Under the pieces are notes generated by a model that did no database searches, had not been told where the DNA came from, and saw only the letters and a list, made by a program, of their open reading frames with translations. A stretch of 62,000 nt of DNA from Symsagittifera roscoffensis (taxonomy: Eukaryota; Xenacoelomorpha; Acoela; Convolutidae), in NCBI RefSeq assembly GCF_963678635.1, contig NW_026971479.1:1-62000 (forward strand), in the 5' to 3' direction. A program made the translations under genes and the position numbers. This document shows, piece after piece, positions 1-13,221 of the stretch (positions are counted from its first letter, which is position 1; each line of letters begins with the position of its first letter).

Positions 1-176
1 GTGTTGCTCAAAATACTCACATATGGACTGTCAGACGTATAGACCAATGACAAAACCGTCAAAACACGAAAATCTTTCACAAGAAACACTTTTGAAGAAC
101 ACAATTATAATTATGCACACCAACCAAAAACAAATCAACCCCACGAAAAAATACACAACATTAAAATCACTTATGT

Positions 177-2354
177 TTGCATTATTGGAATTTCACAAAT
201 ACATCGACCAATTCAATAAATTTTCCAGATAATCCAGACCCTCCACAGAATTATAGTGAAAATTACCCATTTTTTCAACAGAATAAAAATAAACAACATT
301 TACCATATAACACAAATTATTTATCATCTGACGACGATGATTATCATCAACCAGAAATTTTTGCACCATATACTAAAGAACATCGCACACAGAGACCGCG
401 ACAATCTCAACCATCTCAAAATAAGAAAGTTTACCCACAAACTACATCAGATATACAAAAACCACAACAATTGCAGATACAAAACCCATTTACGCACAAT
501 CTTTTCAACCAATACAACCACAAAACCCAATGTCAACACATTCTTATCAACCAACCCAAATGCAAAATGAAATACCGCTTCCATATTACCTTCAGCAACT
601 TGAAATAACAAAAAATCAACTTTTAAACTTTTCACAAATGCCGAATGCCTCAGAATCACTACAGATGACTATGAATCCATACCTCATGCGTAGATCGTCA
701 ATAACAATCGAAAAAACCATTAAAGGGTATTCACAGGACAGACCCTGAATATTCTGTAGAAGATTATTTAAATGCAGTAACAGCAAATTTAATTTCAAAT
801 ATAGGACCCGAACCAACTAAAACACCACTCCATCAAAATTGGATACATAGACGCACAGCGTTAATACAAACAACACTAGATGGCGCAGCTCAAAAAATGT
901 TTCAGTATTACCCATAGAAAAAAAATCAGATTGGAAAAGATTTACACAAGAATTTTCAAAGTGTTCGATTCTGTAAGAAACAAACAACATCAAAGAGTTT
1001 TATGCAACGAAATACGCAGATTACCAAACGAAACGATTAAACAATTAGCATTACGAATCGAAACATTAGTTCGAAAAGCATATTCACTTAATACACATGA
1101 CCTTTTAATACCACATAGAAATTTTAATGATGACCTTAACACCTCAATTAAGGAAAATAGCTATAAAAAAGAAAGCATCTCATCCTTCCTCAATTAGAGA
1201 ACCAGATTTAGATTTTAGAAAATTAGTAGATATACTAGATTAAGCAGAAATTACAAAGAAACTCGAAGAAACAGAAAATCTAAATACAAAATGTTAATCG
1301 GATTGAAACAAATACTACACATATAAAAAACATAAAAGAATCATACACAGACCTGATTGAAAATTGTTTTGAAATACTAAACATTTACGAACGAAATCCA
1401 AACTTTAAAGGCAAACCATCTTTCAAAAAATGGTGTAATTACTACCGACGATACGGACACAGTATCGCCGAATGTAGACAAAAACAAGAAAATCCGAATA
1501 AATTCTCAAAAGCACAAAGAACCAAATGAATCTTTCTATCAATATATGAAAAAAGATCAAAATCTACCAAATAAAATTATATATAGTAATAATAATTCAG
1601 GAAAACCTCTTCCAAGAACACAAGTTACTCAAGAAAACAATCACCATATAACTCCAGTTATTGAGGTAGACCGCCCGAACGAAAAAATTCACGAAATTTC
1701 TCACAAAATAGACATCGATCGAATAGCCAAAATAACCAAAATAACTATTCACGATCGAATTCAAACACAACAGAATTTGTTTCTGCATCCAGTTCCCATT
1801 CAAACCCAGGGAATAGACACTATTCCAATATTAGATCACGAAAGTCATCATACAACAGAAATAGAAATTATTCACACAGTAGAAATAGAAGTTATTCAAA
1901 CAATCGAAATCAGAACTATTCAAACAGTAGATCAAGGATTATTTCATATAATAGATCGAATTATCACAGATCAAACAATAACTATCAAAACAGATCACGA
2001 AATAATTCACAAAATCGAAACTCAAGTTACAATAATGGATACAGAAGTTATTCCCAGTCACCACATAGGAATAATAACCGTTACCCCGATTCTAAACATC
2101 GATACAGAAGTAGCACACCAAAACATCAAAGACACATTAATCAAGTGCAAACAAATGAAGAAACAACTTCAGACCCCCCAGGTATTGATGACACAGGAAG
2201 TAATGAATTACAACTAAATCACATAAATTGTGAATCATTGGATACTGAAAGCGATACAGATAATACAATCTCTGTAAATATGATAACAGTCGAAAACGAC
2301 TATGAACCTATCATATACGAACAACCTTTTACTTCACATATCTATGAAAATTAA
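177..2354 (+). pseudogene. gag: gag remnant of the plus-strand Ty3/gypsy element
   Basis: The structural polyprotein is spread over several frames. First comes a Gln/Pro/Asn-rich disordered part (177-748), then a capsid-like helical region (about 735-1250), then a zinc knuckle at 1434-1475, then an Arg/Ser/Asn/Tyr-rich basic tail open in one frame from 1665 to 2354. The knuckle is C-x2-Y-x4-H-x4-C: the second Cys of the usual CCHC box is Tyr (TAC at 1443). Stops occur at 1527 and 1662 among others, and the capsid part changes frame at least twice. Capsid assembly and RNA packaging would be the ancestral roles. The start is not resolved because the 5' part is already broken. Confidence 0.7.
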
Positions 2355-3083
2355 TTGGAACTTCTTCATAATTACTATATTGGACCCATTAATAATAATA
2401 CACAAACTACACAAGAAATAAACGAAATTAACACGGTAATTAAATCTGATAAAAAAAAAGAAACACAAAGCTCAAACACAAAACATATTTATCCAAATAT
2501 ACAAAAAGAACAACCAAGAGAAAAAGTTTGGACAATTCCATTTCTCTTAGAGAGTCCAAGAAACAAAGAATTTCAACCACCAGATCTTGAAATTGATTTT
2601 TTAATTGACTCAGGAGCAGAATCAAATATAAATAATATTTGCACATGGAATGAAACTAAAACATTGCATCCAAAATCAACACCTCTTGAAACCTCTAGTA
2701 AATTAGCAACAGCACAAGGATCAACATTAGTAAATTATGGAAACATCCAATTATTCCTTGTTCCCACAAGAACAATGGAACAAAACAAGATTTTAAACAA
2801 GCCATTTAAACAAATATTTCATATTACTGATATTAAGCACAATATTATTGGCATACCATTCATAACTAAACATATACCAACAATCAACATCTTAAATAGT
2901 AAGATCCATATCAAAAAAAAAATATACAAAACAAAAAATACAGCCTTAACATTCTTTCAAAGATTAAACAAACAACCACCGTTTTTCTCAAAACTTTATC
3001 CTATTTATAATCAAAAACAGAAACACCTGAATCCACTATCAGGAAATATATATAATTTCTCTTTAAAACAAGTTCATCAGTAA
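2355..3083 (+). pseudogene. Retroviral-type aspartic protease domain
   Basis: The frame carries an aspartic protease active site, FLIDSGAESN, with Asp-Ser-Gly at 2607-2615 (residues 85-87 of the open frame). About 75 residues later comes a hydrophobic stretch ending NIIGIPFI, where the second half of a retropepsin sits. The family cleaves the gag-pol polyprotein during particle maturation. The frame is the same as the gag tail and is separated from it by a single TAA at 2352-2354, so gag and protease were probably one open frame or were joined by readthrough or a nonsense change. There is no good ATG: the first codon after the stop is TTG. The frame ends at TAA 3081. Confidence 0.75.
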
Positions 3084-3113
3084 AACAAAAATCAAAATAA
3101 ACAACAACTTTTC

Positions 3114-3488
3114 ATGTCAGATTTCGAAATTAAACCTATTCACAAGTTTTTCAAAATTTCAATCTCATCCATAAAATACTCAAAAAATACGAATTCCGAT
3201 ATTATTTCATTACATGTGTATAACGACACACCATATCAAATAACATTACCCTTAGGACTTTTGGGATATTGCGAAACAAATGCTAAAACTTCACCTATAA
3301 ATGGAGTAGCGTACCGAGTTATTAATATACTACAATTATTAGATATTTGTCAATCAACATTTCTTAACGAAGAATTTTTATTCATAAATAATATAATAAG
3401 TAATGAAAAAAGAAACACGGATTATTTCACAAAAACACCATATTTTAAACCGACATTCAATATAACAAATTACACAAAAGAACAATAA
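3114..3488 (+). pseudogene. Protease-RT spacer domain of pol
   Basis: An open stretch of 124 codons lies between the protease and the reverse transcriptase in the same element. It contains a compact beta-rich motif around HVYNDTPYQITLPLG followed by GYCET. It resembles the small dUTPase-like or spacer domain found between protease and RT in some Ty3/gypsy pol genes, but I cannot name the family with confidence. It ends with TAA just before a damaged RT start. It has no independent promoter or start signal and is best read as part of a broken pol gene. Confidence 0.45.
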
Positions 3489-3539
3489 AATTTTTTAACA
3501 ATATTTAATTTCCAACACTCACAAATCACACAAAATGAA

Positions 3540-5119
3540 TTTGATAAATTAGCAAAACAAGTGTTAAAATATTCAACAGTCTAAGCAAAATCAAAATTTT
3601 ACGTTGGAAAAATTAGTTCATCACTACACCTCCCATTGAAACCTGACGCAGTTTTCAAAAAACAAAGCAAGTAAAGTACCGATTCATTTACACGACAAGG
3701 TAAATAGATTACTTAATAAATAAGAACAATACGAAATTATTTCACCAGTGAACAAAGAAGAACAACCAAAAGGTAACACCTTCATTAACCCTGTTATCAT
3801 CCTAGCAAATGATGAATAACTAAAAACAGTTTTAGACGCCAGATATCTCAATTCACTAATTGACGAATCAAAATGCAATTGGCCTATTGAATCAATACAA
3901 GTTATCTTAACAAAGATAAGTGGCAAAATATTTCACACCCCCATTATGAATATTGCTTATAATCAAATGCCACTAGACGAACAATCACGACATTTAACAC
4001 AATTTGTTATTGGAAATCACAAATATGAATTTAATTGCTTATTCTATGGAATATCCATAGGACCAGCAGCTTTTTCAGCTTTTATGAGTGAAATTTTTAG
4101 ACCATTAATTCTCAAGAAAAATGCAATCACCTATTTAGATGATGTTTTTATGCAATCACAAACCAAAGACGAAAAATTTACATTTTAGAACAATATCATA
4201 AAATACTTCAGAAGGAAAATCTGAAAGCAGCCCCTGATAAATCACACTTCTTTTTAACACGGGTTAAATTTTTAGGACATAATATTAAACAAAACACTAT
4301 CACTCCATTAGAATCACGCATTGATGCAATCCAAAAACTTCAGCAACCTACAAATTAAAAAAGAAAATCCAAGAATTCCTTGGAATGTTGAATTTCTTAA
4401 GTAAATATGTTTACAAAATGCAATTATACATAAAACCCTTCCATAACATCCCCGGACAAAAAAATATTTTTGAATGGACAACTGAACATCAAACACGATT
4501 TGAAGAAAATAAAAAGCTTTTGACAGAACAAATTTCAAACACAATTCCAGATCCAAATCAACCATTGTATGCAATGCGCGATGCTTCAAATTTTGGCCTC
4601 GGCGCAGCATTGCTACAATCACATTGTGGAACAAATAAAACGAATCTTATATCAGCAAATTCACGATTATTCACACGAGCAGAGCTACGACTCTCCACTC
4701 TAATGAGAGAATGTACAGCTATAATTTATACACTTACAGAACATGAATTTCTGATACTTGGATCAAAGCACCCAAAAGTTCTATTTACAGATCACAAACC
4801 AATCATATTTCTCTTTACACAAAAATGAAATCCTAATCAAAGAGTTTATAGATTTCAATTAATTCTAATGCAATTCCCAAACTTACATATAGTTTGGACA
4901 GCAGGAAAAAACCTTGCATTACCAGATACATTAAAACGAAATATGCCACCTGAATTACTTACACGAAAAACTACAGTTGAAATACCACAGATTATTAATT
5001 TCTATCTAGCAAAAGATGAAACATCACCCCGACTAGAATGCAAATACGCAGTAAAAACTGACACGGATCAATCACAAATAAATAATCTACAACACTTTCC
5101 ACTCTTTTTAGACTGTTAA
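3540..5119 (+). pseudogene. pol: Reverse transcriptase and RNase H of the Ty3/gypsy element
   Basis: RT palm motifs are present in order: a VLDARYLN motif near 3831, the FYGISIGPAAF stretch near 4045, and the catalytic YLDD at 4132-4143. A stop at 4186 and a frame change separate these from the thumb/connection region and RNase H at 4385-4828, where the first catalytic Asp is at 4580 (RDASNFGLGAALL) and a TDHKP motif lies near 4789. The connection to integrase continues to 5119. At least four stops or frameshifts (for example 3582, 3721, 3817, 4186) disable it. The enzyme would copy the genomic RNA into DNA. Confidence 0.85.
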
Positions 5120-5399
5120 AATAATCACTAAGAAGTTGATTTATTAGGCACATCTACTTTTAAACCAATTCCATACTCACAATGGAATTGGTTTAAATTG
5201 GTTGGAGGGAATAAAACAACACTCGCATAAAAAAGAACTTTTTCCACTAATTGAAAAAGAAAATTTGACCGATAAAATAAATTTATCAGGACCACAAACA
5301 ACAAGCTTTCAACATCTCCCATACACAAAATACAAAGGGACACAGAAAAAACATACTCGAACTTTACACAAAATTTTTATTTCCCAAATGCACAAATTT

Positions 5400-6400
5400 G
5401 GATAGTAGTATTATGCATTGATTGTATAATATGTCAACTGAACAAACCCTATCCAAATCAAAAACAAATAGCACAGAAACAAGATTATTTAAAGGACAAA
5501 GTCTATATTTCAACCATCGCATTTCATTCGACACAAAAGGACCAATTTCACCATCCTCTGAAGGAAACTCCTACATTATGGTCATTGTTGATGCATTCAC
5601 ACATTATGTAGCACTCAACCCAGTACCACATTGTAATGCTTATTATGCTTACACAACACTTTATGAACATTGGATAGCCGAAATCCTAGTTACAGACAAC
5701 GGTACAGAATTTATAAATAATGAAATCATAACACTATGCCACTTATATAACATCAAACATAAACCACGTACATCTCATGCACCTTGGACAAAAGGTTTAG
5801 TCGAAGGTATGAACCGTTAATTACAAGAATATCTTAGATGTATCATTATTGGAAATGATACACGATACACAGAATGGTCAGCAGATGTAAAACTATTTCC
5901 CTTATCATATAATTCACAAAGTACGACAACTTTAGGAATGTCACCATACGAAATGGTTTTTATTCAAAAGCCAGAAAAACCAATAATGCTTACAGTAATT
6001 GCCCATAAAAATGCACAAATTTATTGCCAACCAAATAAAGATTCAATTTGTTTTAACCTACTTTTACACACACATGATGAAGATCATTTTCATCATCCAC
6101 AAATTCTTAAATTAGCCTCCGGCACACATACCGAATGGATATTAGATAGAGAGAAAAAACACAATGAAATTTATTAAAAGTTAACAAAGAAATTGTTACA
6201 AAGGCAAAACATTAACGACCAAATTAATTCACGCTTTACACCAGCCACAGGTTTAAAAATTGGAACATTTGTCTTAATACCTAACTTCAATACGCAAAAA
6301 ATAATCTCTAAAAAACTACACCTCTTCGAAAAAGACCATATCAAATAATTGCCAAACCTACTGACGTAACGTATAAACGCACATATTCAACCAAAAAAAA
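5400..6400 (+). pseudogene. int: Integrase of the Ty3/gypsy element
   Basis: The zinc-binding end shows C-x2-C (CIDC at 5414) just before the core. Within the core frame 5422-5820 the triad is complete: Asp37 (SFDTKG), Asp92 (TDNGTEF) and Glu128 (GLVEG), with exactly 35 residues between the second Asp and the Glu, the D,D(35)E spacing of retroviral integrases. The conserved Phe-Gly-x-Pro turn normally found before the second Asp is absent, consistent with an in-frame deletion of about 12-15 nt. A stop at 5818 splits the core from the C-terminal part (5938-6177 onward). The enzyme would insert the cDNA into host DNA. Confidence 0.85.
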
Positions 6401-7747
6401 TTTTTTCAACATCGTAACAATCTATTGCCCTACAACCCAAAAGAATATGCATTACGCGAATTAACTCAATTATATTTTTTACAGGTTTAAAGTTATTCAA
6501 AATTATACGCATACAGAAAAAGAAACAAATGTAGAGGAAACATTCATCATGAAAAACAAAATCAAAAACAAACCACAACTCAAAATAATACAAAAACGCC
6601 AGACGCAAGAATATCTCAAAAAGAAAAAAAAAACAGGAAATTGATAGAAAAAATATTACCACAAGAACAAGTAGAAAAATCAGAACACAGAGAATCATCA
6701 CGACATCGAAATCAACCACGTAAAAATTACAAAAAATATTCATCCCACAATCTAAAACATTAAAGAAAGTTGAATTTTAAGAACAACTTTGATTTTAAGA
6801 CTAATAATTTTTACACATCTAAATCATTTTGAACCTTCATACTTTCAAGATATAATGCTGAAACATACGCAACAATTCTAGTTCAGATTCAGCCATTGGG
6901 ATCACTCAAATCCGTCACCTTCTATATCTCTAACCTATTAGCCGATAGATATTAAACTCCAGGCATATCTATAACTGTAACTTTACAACCTCCAGGTCAA
7001 AAATATGCAACTCGCTAAAACTTGACAACTAAAATAAATACCATCATAATATTACAACCCTCACCTATCGAATAAGGCAAAGATAAACAATATTTTCCCA
7101 ACTCAGACCTCAAAAACCCTCCAACCAAAAATGGCGTATTAGCATAAAGTAAAAAGGGACCATAATCATTTGGCCTAAAGTACAAGTATTTCAAAAAAAC
7201 CCCAGATCACCCAACAAATAAAAATAAAGCAAAGAAGACCTCCCCCGAACACCATAAAAATAGCTCCCAACAATTGTTCACAAAACTCAACCCACTTGTC
7301 AAAAAACCAATAAATAATCCGACCACACTTGAATCTCGCCCCAAACAACAAAAAATTTTTGACGAACGAATCATTTCTTAAATGCTATTCTCTCAAACAG
7401 TCAAAATCTTAGAAAATACAATTTTAAATCTTTTCATAAAATTTTTCATTCTATTCAAACTTTTGCTCATATTTTTTATCGATACTTTTGAAGCTTTCAT
7501 AATCCTTTTAATAAATTTTTGCAATATATTTTTAACTTTCTACTCTCTATGTGAAATATATATCTCCAACTTTCCCAAATCATTGACCACATTCACAAGG
7601 TACGATTATTCAAAGTCTATTTAAATGATACAAACAATTTTTAGTAGAACAGATATTTTTTACTATTCGTAATTTTCGTCACATTTTTATCATCCTTAAT
7701 AATTACAATGTATAAATGTGTAAAAAAGGCAATAGTCACATCCTTTA
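6011..7747 (+). repeat. 1.74-kb tandem duplication, copy A (integrase C-terminus and following non-coding DNA)
   Basis: This block and 7752-9472 are nearly collinear, with an offset of about 1,741 bp. Both start in the integrase C-terminal coding sequence at ATGCACAAA and end with TCACATCCTTT. Copy A includes the last integrase codons, a Lys/Arg-rich pol tail to about 6,770, and about 950 bp without a gene. Copies differ by scattered substitutions and small indels, so the duplication is not recent. Confidence 0.85.
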
Positions 7748-7751
7748 AAAA

Positions 7752-9472
7752 ATGCACAAAGTTATTGCCAACCAAATAAAGATTCAATTTATTATAACCT
7801 ACCTTTACACACACATGATGAAGATCATTTTCATCATCCACAAATTCTTAAATTAGCCTCCGGCACACATACCGAATGGATATTAAAAAGAGATAAAACA
7901 CACATTGAAATTTATCAAAAATTAACAAAGAAATTGTTACAAAGGCAAAACATTAACGACCAAATTAATTTACGCTTTACACCAGCCACAGGTTTAAAAA
8001 TTGGAACATTTGTCTTAATACCTAACTTCAATACGCAAAAAAGGAATCTCTAATAAATTACAACCTCTTCGAAAAAGGCCATATCAAATAATTGCCAAAC
8101 CCACTGACGTAACGTATAAACTCACAGATTCAACTAAAAAAGAAATTATTCAACATCGTAACAATCTATTGCCCTACTACCCAAAAGAATATGCATTACG
8201 CGAATTAACTCAATTTAATTTTTTTACAGGTTTAAAGTTATCCAAAATCATACACATACAGAAAAAGAACCAAATGGAGAGGACAACATTCATCATGAGA
8301 AACAAAATCAAAAACAAACCTCAACTCAAAACAATAAAAAAACGCCAGACCCAAGAATATCTCAAAAAGAAAGAAAAAACAGGAAAATGATAGAAAAAAA
8401 TATTACCACAAGAACAAGTAGAAAAATCAGAACACAGAGAATCATCACGACTTACAAAACATTCATCCCACAATCTAAAATACTAAAGAAAGTTGATTTT
8501 CAAAAACAACTTTGATTTTAAGATTAATAATTTTTTACACCTCTAAATCATTTTGAACCTTCATATTTTCAAGATAACATGCTGAAACATACGCAACAAT
8601 TCTAGTTCAGATTCAGCCAATAGGATTCACTCAAATCCGTCACCTTCTATATCTCTAACCTACTAGCCGATAGATATTGAACTCCAGGCATATATATAAC
8701 TGTAACGTTACAACCTCCAGGTCAAAAATAAGCAACTCGCTAAAACTTGACAACTAAAATAAATACCATCATAATATTACAACCCTCCTCTATCTAATAA
8801 CGCAAAGATCAACAAAATTTTCCCAACTCAGACCTCAAAAACCCTCCAACCAAAGATGGCCTATTAGCCTAAAGTAAAAAAAGGACCATAATCATTTGGC
8901 CTAAAGTAAAAATATTTCGAAAAAACCCCAGATCATCCAACAAATAAAAATAAAGCAAAGAAGACCACCCCCGAACACCATAAAATTAGCCCCCAACAGT
9001 TTTTCACAAAACTCAACCCACTTGTCAAAAAACCAATAAATAATCTGACCACACTTGAATCTCGCCACAAACAACAAAAAATTTTTGACGAACGAATCGT
9101 TTCCTAAATGCTTTTCTCTCCTACAGTCAATATCTTAAACATTACAATTTTAAATCTTTTCAAAAAAATTTTCATTCTATTCAAACTTTTGCTCATATTT
9201 TTTATCAATACTTTTGAAGCTTTCATAATCCTCTGGATAATTTTTTGCAATATTTTTTAATTTTTCTAGTCCCTACTTGAAATATATCTTCAACTTTCCC
9301 AAATCAATGACCACATTCACAAGGTACGATTATTCAAAGTCTATTTAATTGATACGAACAATTTTTAGTAGAACAGATATTTTTCTACTTTTCGTAATTT
9401 TCATAACTTTTTTATCGTCCTTATTAATTACAATGTGCAATTGTGTAAAAAAGGCAATAGTCACATCCTTTT
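7752..9472 (+). repeat. 1.74-kb tandem duplication, copy B
   Basis: This is the second copy of 6011-7747. The integrase C-terminal coding part is again present (about 7752-8390), with its own frameshifts. The rest is non-coding and leads into the Ser/Pro-rich ORF before env. It places about 3 kb of untranslated-looking DNA between pol and env, unusual for a compact retroelement. Confidence 0.85.
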
Positions 9473-9521
9473 AATTCTTTTCACCGAAGAATTTTACAAT
9501 AAACATAAATCTTCCCACTAG

Positions 9522-10665
9522 AAAATATCAATCGGACACGTTTCAATAATTGCTAACCAACAATCACAAAATCAGTCTTCACCGACATCATCCCAAGAAA
9601 ACCCAGCCATACCCACAACTAACCAAAACCCCCAAACATCCACACGAATTTCTTTTCAAGATAACCCATACACTTTTGAAGAACGACACGCTCGCTTATC
9701 CGAACAACTAGAACCAGTTCAGCGACAGGAATCCCTGAGTGAACCAACATATAATTTATACCCCACATTACCACAAGACTTAAATAGAATAAGACACATT
9801 AGTCAAAATCAAAATCCAGTTGAAATAAATAGACAGATTATACATCCACGAAGAAATAGAAATTTTCAAACCCCTAGAGTTCATTTTGATATACCCCAAT
9901 CACCAACATCAACTACTTCAGAAAATTCAAGTAGTACATTGCCAGGAACTCCCACACTCCTTTCACAACATAGCACCTCAAGTATACCCTCAGATTACTT
10001 AGGTTCAACACCGACATCTGAACAAATATGTGCAAATCCCTTTAACCCCCCTCCCCATTCCCAACGAACGACTACCATATTGGGCAACACACTCTTATAC
10101 ACAAGGTGAACTAAACATAATAAATGAACCAATAGATATTTCTACAGATACAACACCATCATCGTTACCAGAAACATTATCACTCCCCTCAACACCATCA
10201 TTAAGTCACATTTCACCGACGCTTTTCCCTTTAAATTTCCCAAAAAACCTCGACGCTAGATATCGGGAACAATCATCATCAAATACCCCTTTACGACTAG
10301 ATTGGAACACATTCGTAACACCTCCCCGATTATTTGGACAACATCAAGATAGTAACCGACTCCACAATTGGGCACTCAATAGTTTACAGTATAGACAAGA
10401 TATCCACGAAGATAATCGAGAACACAATATTCAAATACTTCAACAAAATAGTCTCCAATTAAAATTTGAAATCACGATCAAACTTAATATTATTGTTCAA
10501 CATCCGTACCCATTAAATCCACCGAATATAACAGCTCAATCGCTACCACCACCATTTATAACAACTGAAGTAATATATAAATACGATAGATATACAAAAA
10601 ACACAATTGGTTACATAACATTTCATAACCCATACTCAGGATTAACATACACATGTATATTCTAA
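9522..10665 (+). pseudogene. Ser/Pro/Thr/Asn-rich ORF between pol and env (unrecognised)
   Basis: An open frame without an ATG runs from 9522 (just after TAG at 9519) to about 10108. It overlaps a second open frame (10030-10665) that continues the same composition, implying one frameshift around 10,020-10,100. The product is low-complexity, dominated by Ser, Pro, Thr, Asn and Gln, with a more ordered C-terminal 60 residues containing YDRYTKNTIGYITFHNPY. I see no zinc knuckle, signal peptide or catalytic motif. Its position after pol and directly before env suggests an accessory or relocated structural protein. A spliced message could supply its start. I do not recognise the family. Confidence 0.4.
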
Positions 10666-13017
10666 AATATTAACATTCCAACACATCTTTTTTCTAATAT
10701 TGTCCGACCAAAACACAAATCCTTCTCCTCGCACAGGACCCCGGGATTTATTAGTAACACACTATGATTGTGAAGAAAACGAGCAAAAAACACTACACAA
10801 ATATGCAATAAATCAGGTATCACAATGCGAAACAGAACCCGAAACTAAAGAAACTACAAATGTAATAGCAACATTATGCTCAAAAGCACGAGCAACAACA
10901 GTCACAGGATATAAATTTACAGCAACATTTTCCGAAAAGAAAGTACTCTTCACAAGTTTCAAACGGAAATAAGAACAGACTTGATCACGAATCATTTTAC
11001 CAAAGTAATATAGAACGAAATTACATCTAAATCCCGATGATTGGAAAAACGAATTACTCAGACTGAATATCACAAGAAATAAACACACAGACAGAAAAAT
11101 AGTAAAATACCAAGTCTTTGCCGATTCTGCACATCAAGCAGAACTTGAAAGATACCAAGGACTTTTTAAAATAGACGAAAAATACCCATATAACGGCGCA
11201 CATGGAAGATTAACTTATGACATACACGATAAACACTGGATACCACACATTGGAATAAATGACCCTTCAAACTGCAAAGCAGACACAAAAAATAAAGGAT
11301 ATCAAGAAAATACAACTTGAAAAAATACTACTCACAAGATATTTAACTGATAACACCATGATCTATCGAGGAATTAGATTACCTTGCAAAAATGAACAAG
11401 GTTATTGTGACCCTACTACAAGGAGCCAAGCAACAATTGTTTGGTTTCCCGAAGATACATGCACAACATTTCAAGTAGCAAAAATACACGCTCGAATGAT
11501 AAAATTTCATGAAAAATTTTTTATTGAATCAATTCCATACGAACAAGTAAACCCATCTCGTAAACAAAGCAATGATTTTAGAAATATTCATGATATAGAA
11601 AATAAATTAACACGTTTTCAAGTCTATCAAGAAACAGAATTTGCATGTAAATACAGAAATCCACTTTATAAGACACAATACTCTGAAAAACTGGTCGAAT
11701 ACGAAAAAGGTTTCGACATGACCACTGGAAAACAAAATATGACCCTTATGCCACAAGTCATCCTGTAAATGTCATACGTCCCAGTTAACTTTCTGAAAAG
11801 AAAAGGTCAACCTGGTGAAAAACTAAAACCATATGACAGTAAAAGCACACGTTTACAAGAACTGTCACTAATGAATAGCACCTATTTTGGTAATGTTCAT
11901 TATGATATCCACATAGACATGAAATTAGACTACACAATTAGTAGAAATCTTCAAGAAATGTCACTTTCTGAGATAGAAACTCTTCATCAACTTAGCGAAT
12001 TGGAAAGAACACAAATCCTAAAGTCACTCGCACTAGCAGTACTAAAAATACCTTACGCAGGATACTTATTATCAGGAAACAGATCAAATTTTCTTAACTA
12101 TGAAGGAAACGTTTTATGGTTCTATACTTGCACCAAAAAAGTATCACCATTATATGTTTTTGAAGTTAAATGTTGTTATAAAAGAATCCCCATATTCTAT
12201 AAAAATAAAGTACATTTTGTCGACACACTTTCAAGACGAACACATTTTTGGAGATACCGCAGTCTCATGTGGATCAGAAAATAACCACAATGTAGTACAA
12301 TTAAAACCCTGATGAATATAAAAACTATTTACTTACACCATACCCTACATTAATGCAACCACTCAAAAAATTTTCACCCGAAAGTATCAGAGCTATCGCT
12401 CGTAACCCAAATATTGATTTACAATCAATTGGAGTTTATTCTATATCTGATATCCAACATCACATTAGAACACAACAGTTTCAGGAGTTATTAACACAAA
12501 TGGATACAATACAACGACAATCAGTTGACCATAATTTAAGAAAAATTGCGGAAACCGCAGGATTTGCAGACATTTATACACAAGACTATAGCGGCTATTT
12601 TAAAGATATCAAAGACTACATATTTTTAAACGGTGAAAATACAGACCACAAGATATTTCAACTATAAATATTTTCAGTTTTGTCATCTTAAAGAATGATG
12701 GTTTTTCTAGGATGGCCCTATTACATCTTAGAAAAATTAATTATCTTATAGGCCATGTTTAATTTTCTAGGATTTCTTTTCTCACTGTTAAAAAGAATAT
12801 ATAACACATGCGCAATACACACCGACAAGCAAGTGTAGCACGTATACTATTTGCTAAATTGTTTGGAATTTTTTCATCATCAATTAACAAAACACTTCTA
12901 GATGCACAAATAAAAGAATATAACACAAAAATATCCACAAGACAAAACACATACGACGAAGAACATAATAATATAGAAATAACACCTACTGCACCACAGT
13001 TGCCGCCCTTACCATAA
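10646..13017 (+). pseudogene. env: Envelope-like glycoprotein, chuvirus/gB-like class III fusion protein type
   Basis: Fragments in several frames give one collinear glycoprotein. A hydrophobic leader-like stretch precedes 10700. A Cys-containing N-terminal region with THYDC and VSQCE lies at 10700-10972. A pair LPCKNEQGYCD then VWFPEDTC lies in 11259-11768. CYKRIPIFY followed by FVDTLSR lies near 12174-12235. A membrane-proximal region, hydrophobic segment and Pro-rich tail run to 13017. These spaced Cys motifs recall, from memory, the glycoproteins of chuviruses (Jingchuvirales), which are class III fusion proteins also captured by invertebrate LTR elements. Stops and shifts (10970, 11766, about 12235, about 12300) make it a pseudogene. 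A damaged start near ATG 10653 is possible. The inverted copy at 38950-40966 supports the reading. Confidence 0.65.
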
Positions 13018-13221
13018 AACCGTCCATTATCATTAGTTCCCCGTAATTTTCAAAACCTAGCAATCACAAATAATCCAATTTCTAGACCAAATACAACACA
13101 AAGTCCCATCCAACACATAATGACACATCATTCACAAAATGATAATACATATGAAAAAATTATCGAACAACCTCACACCACCACTTTTCAATCTCAAAAC
13201 AATCATTTTTTTTAGCCCACG

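Noticed and set aside
1546-2217. 223-codon Ile/Thr-rich ORF
   Set aside because: It is the shadow of the Arg/Ser/Asn/Tyr-rich gag tail in another frame (1665-2354); only its first 20 or so codons may belong to gag.
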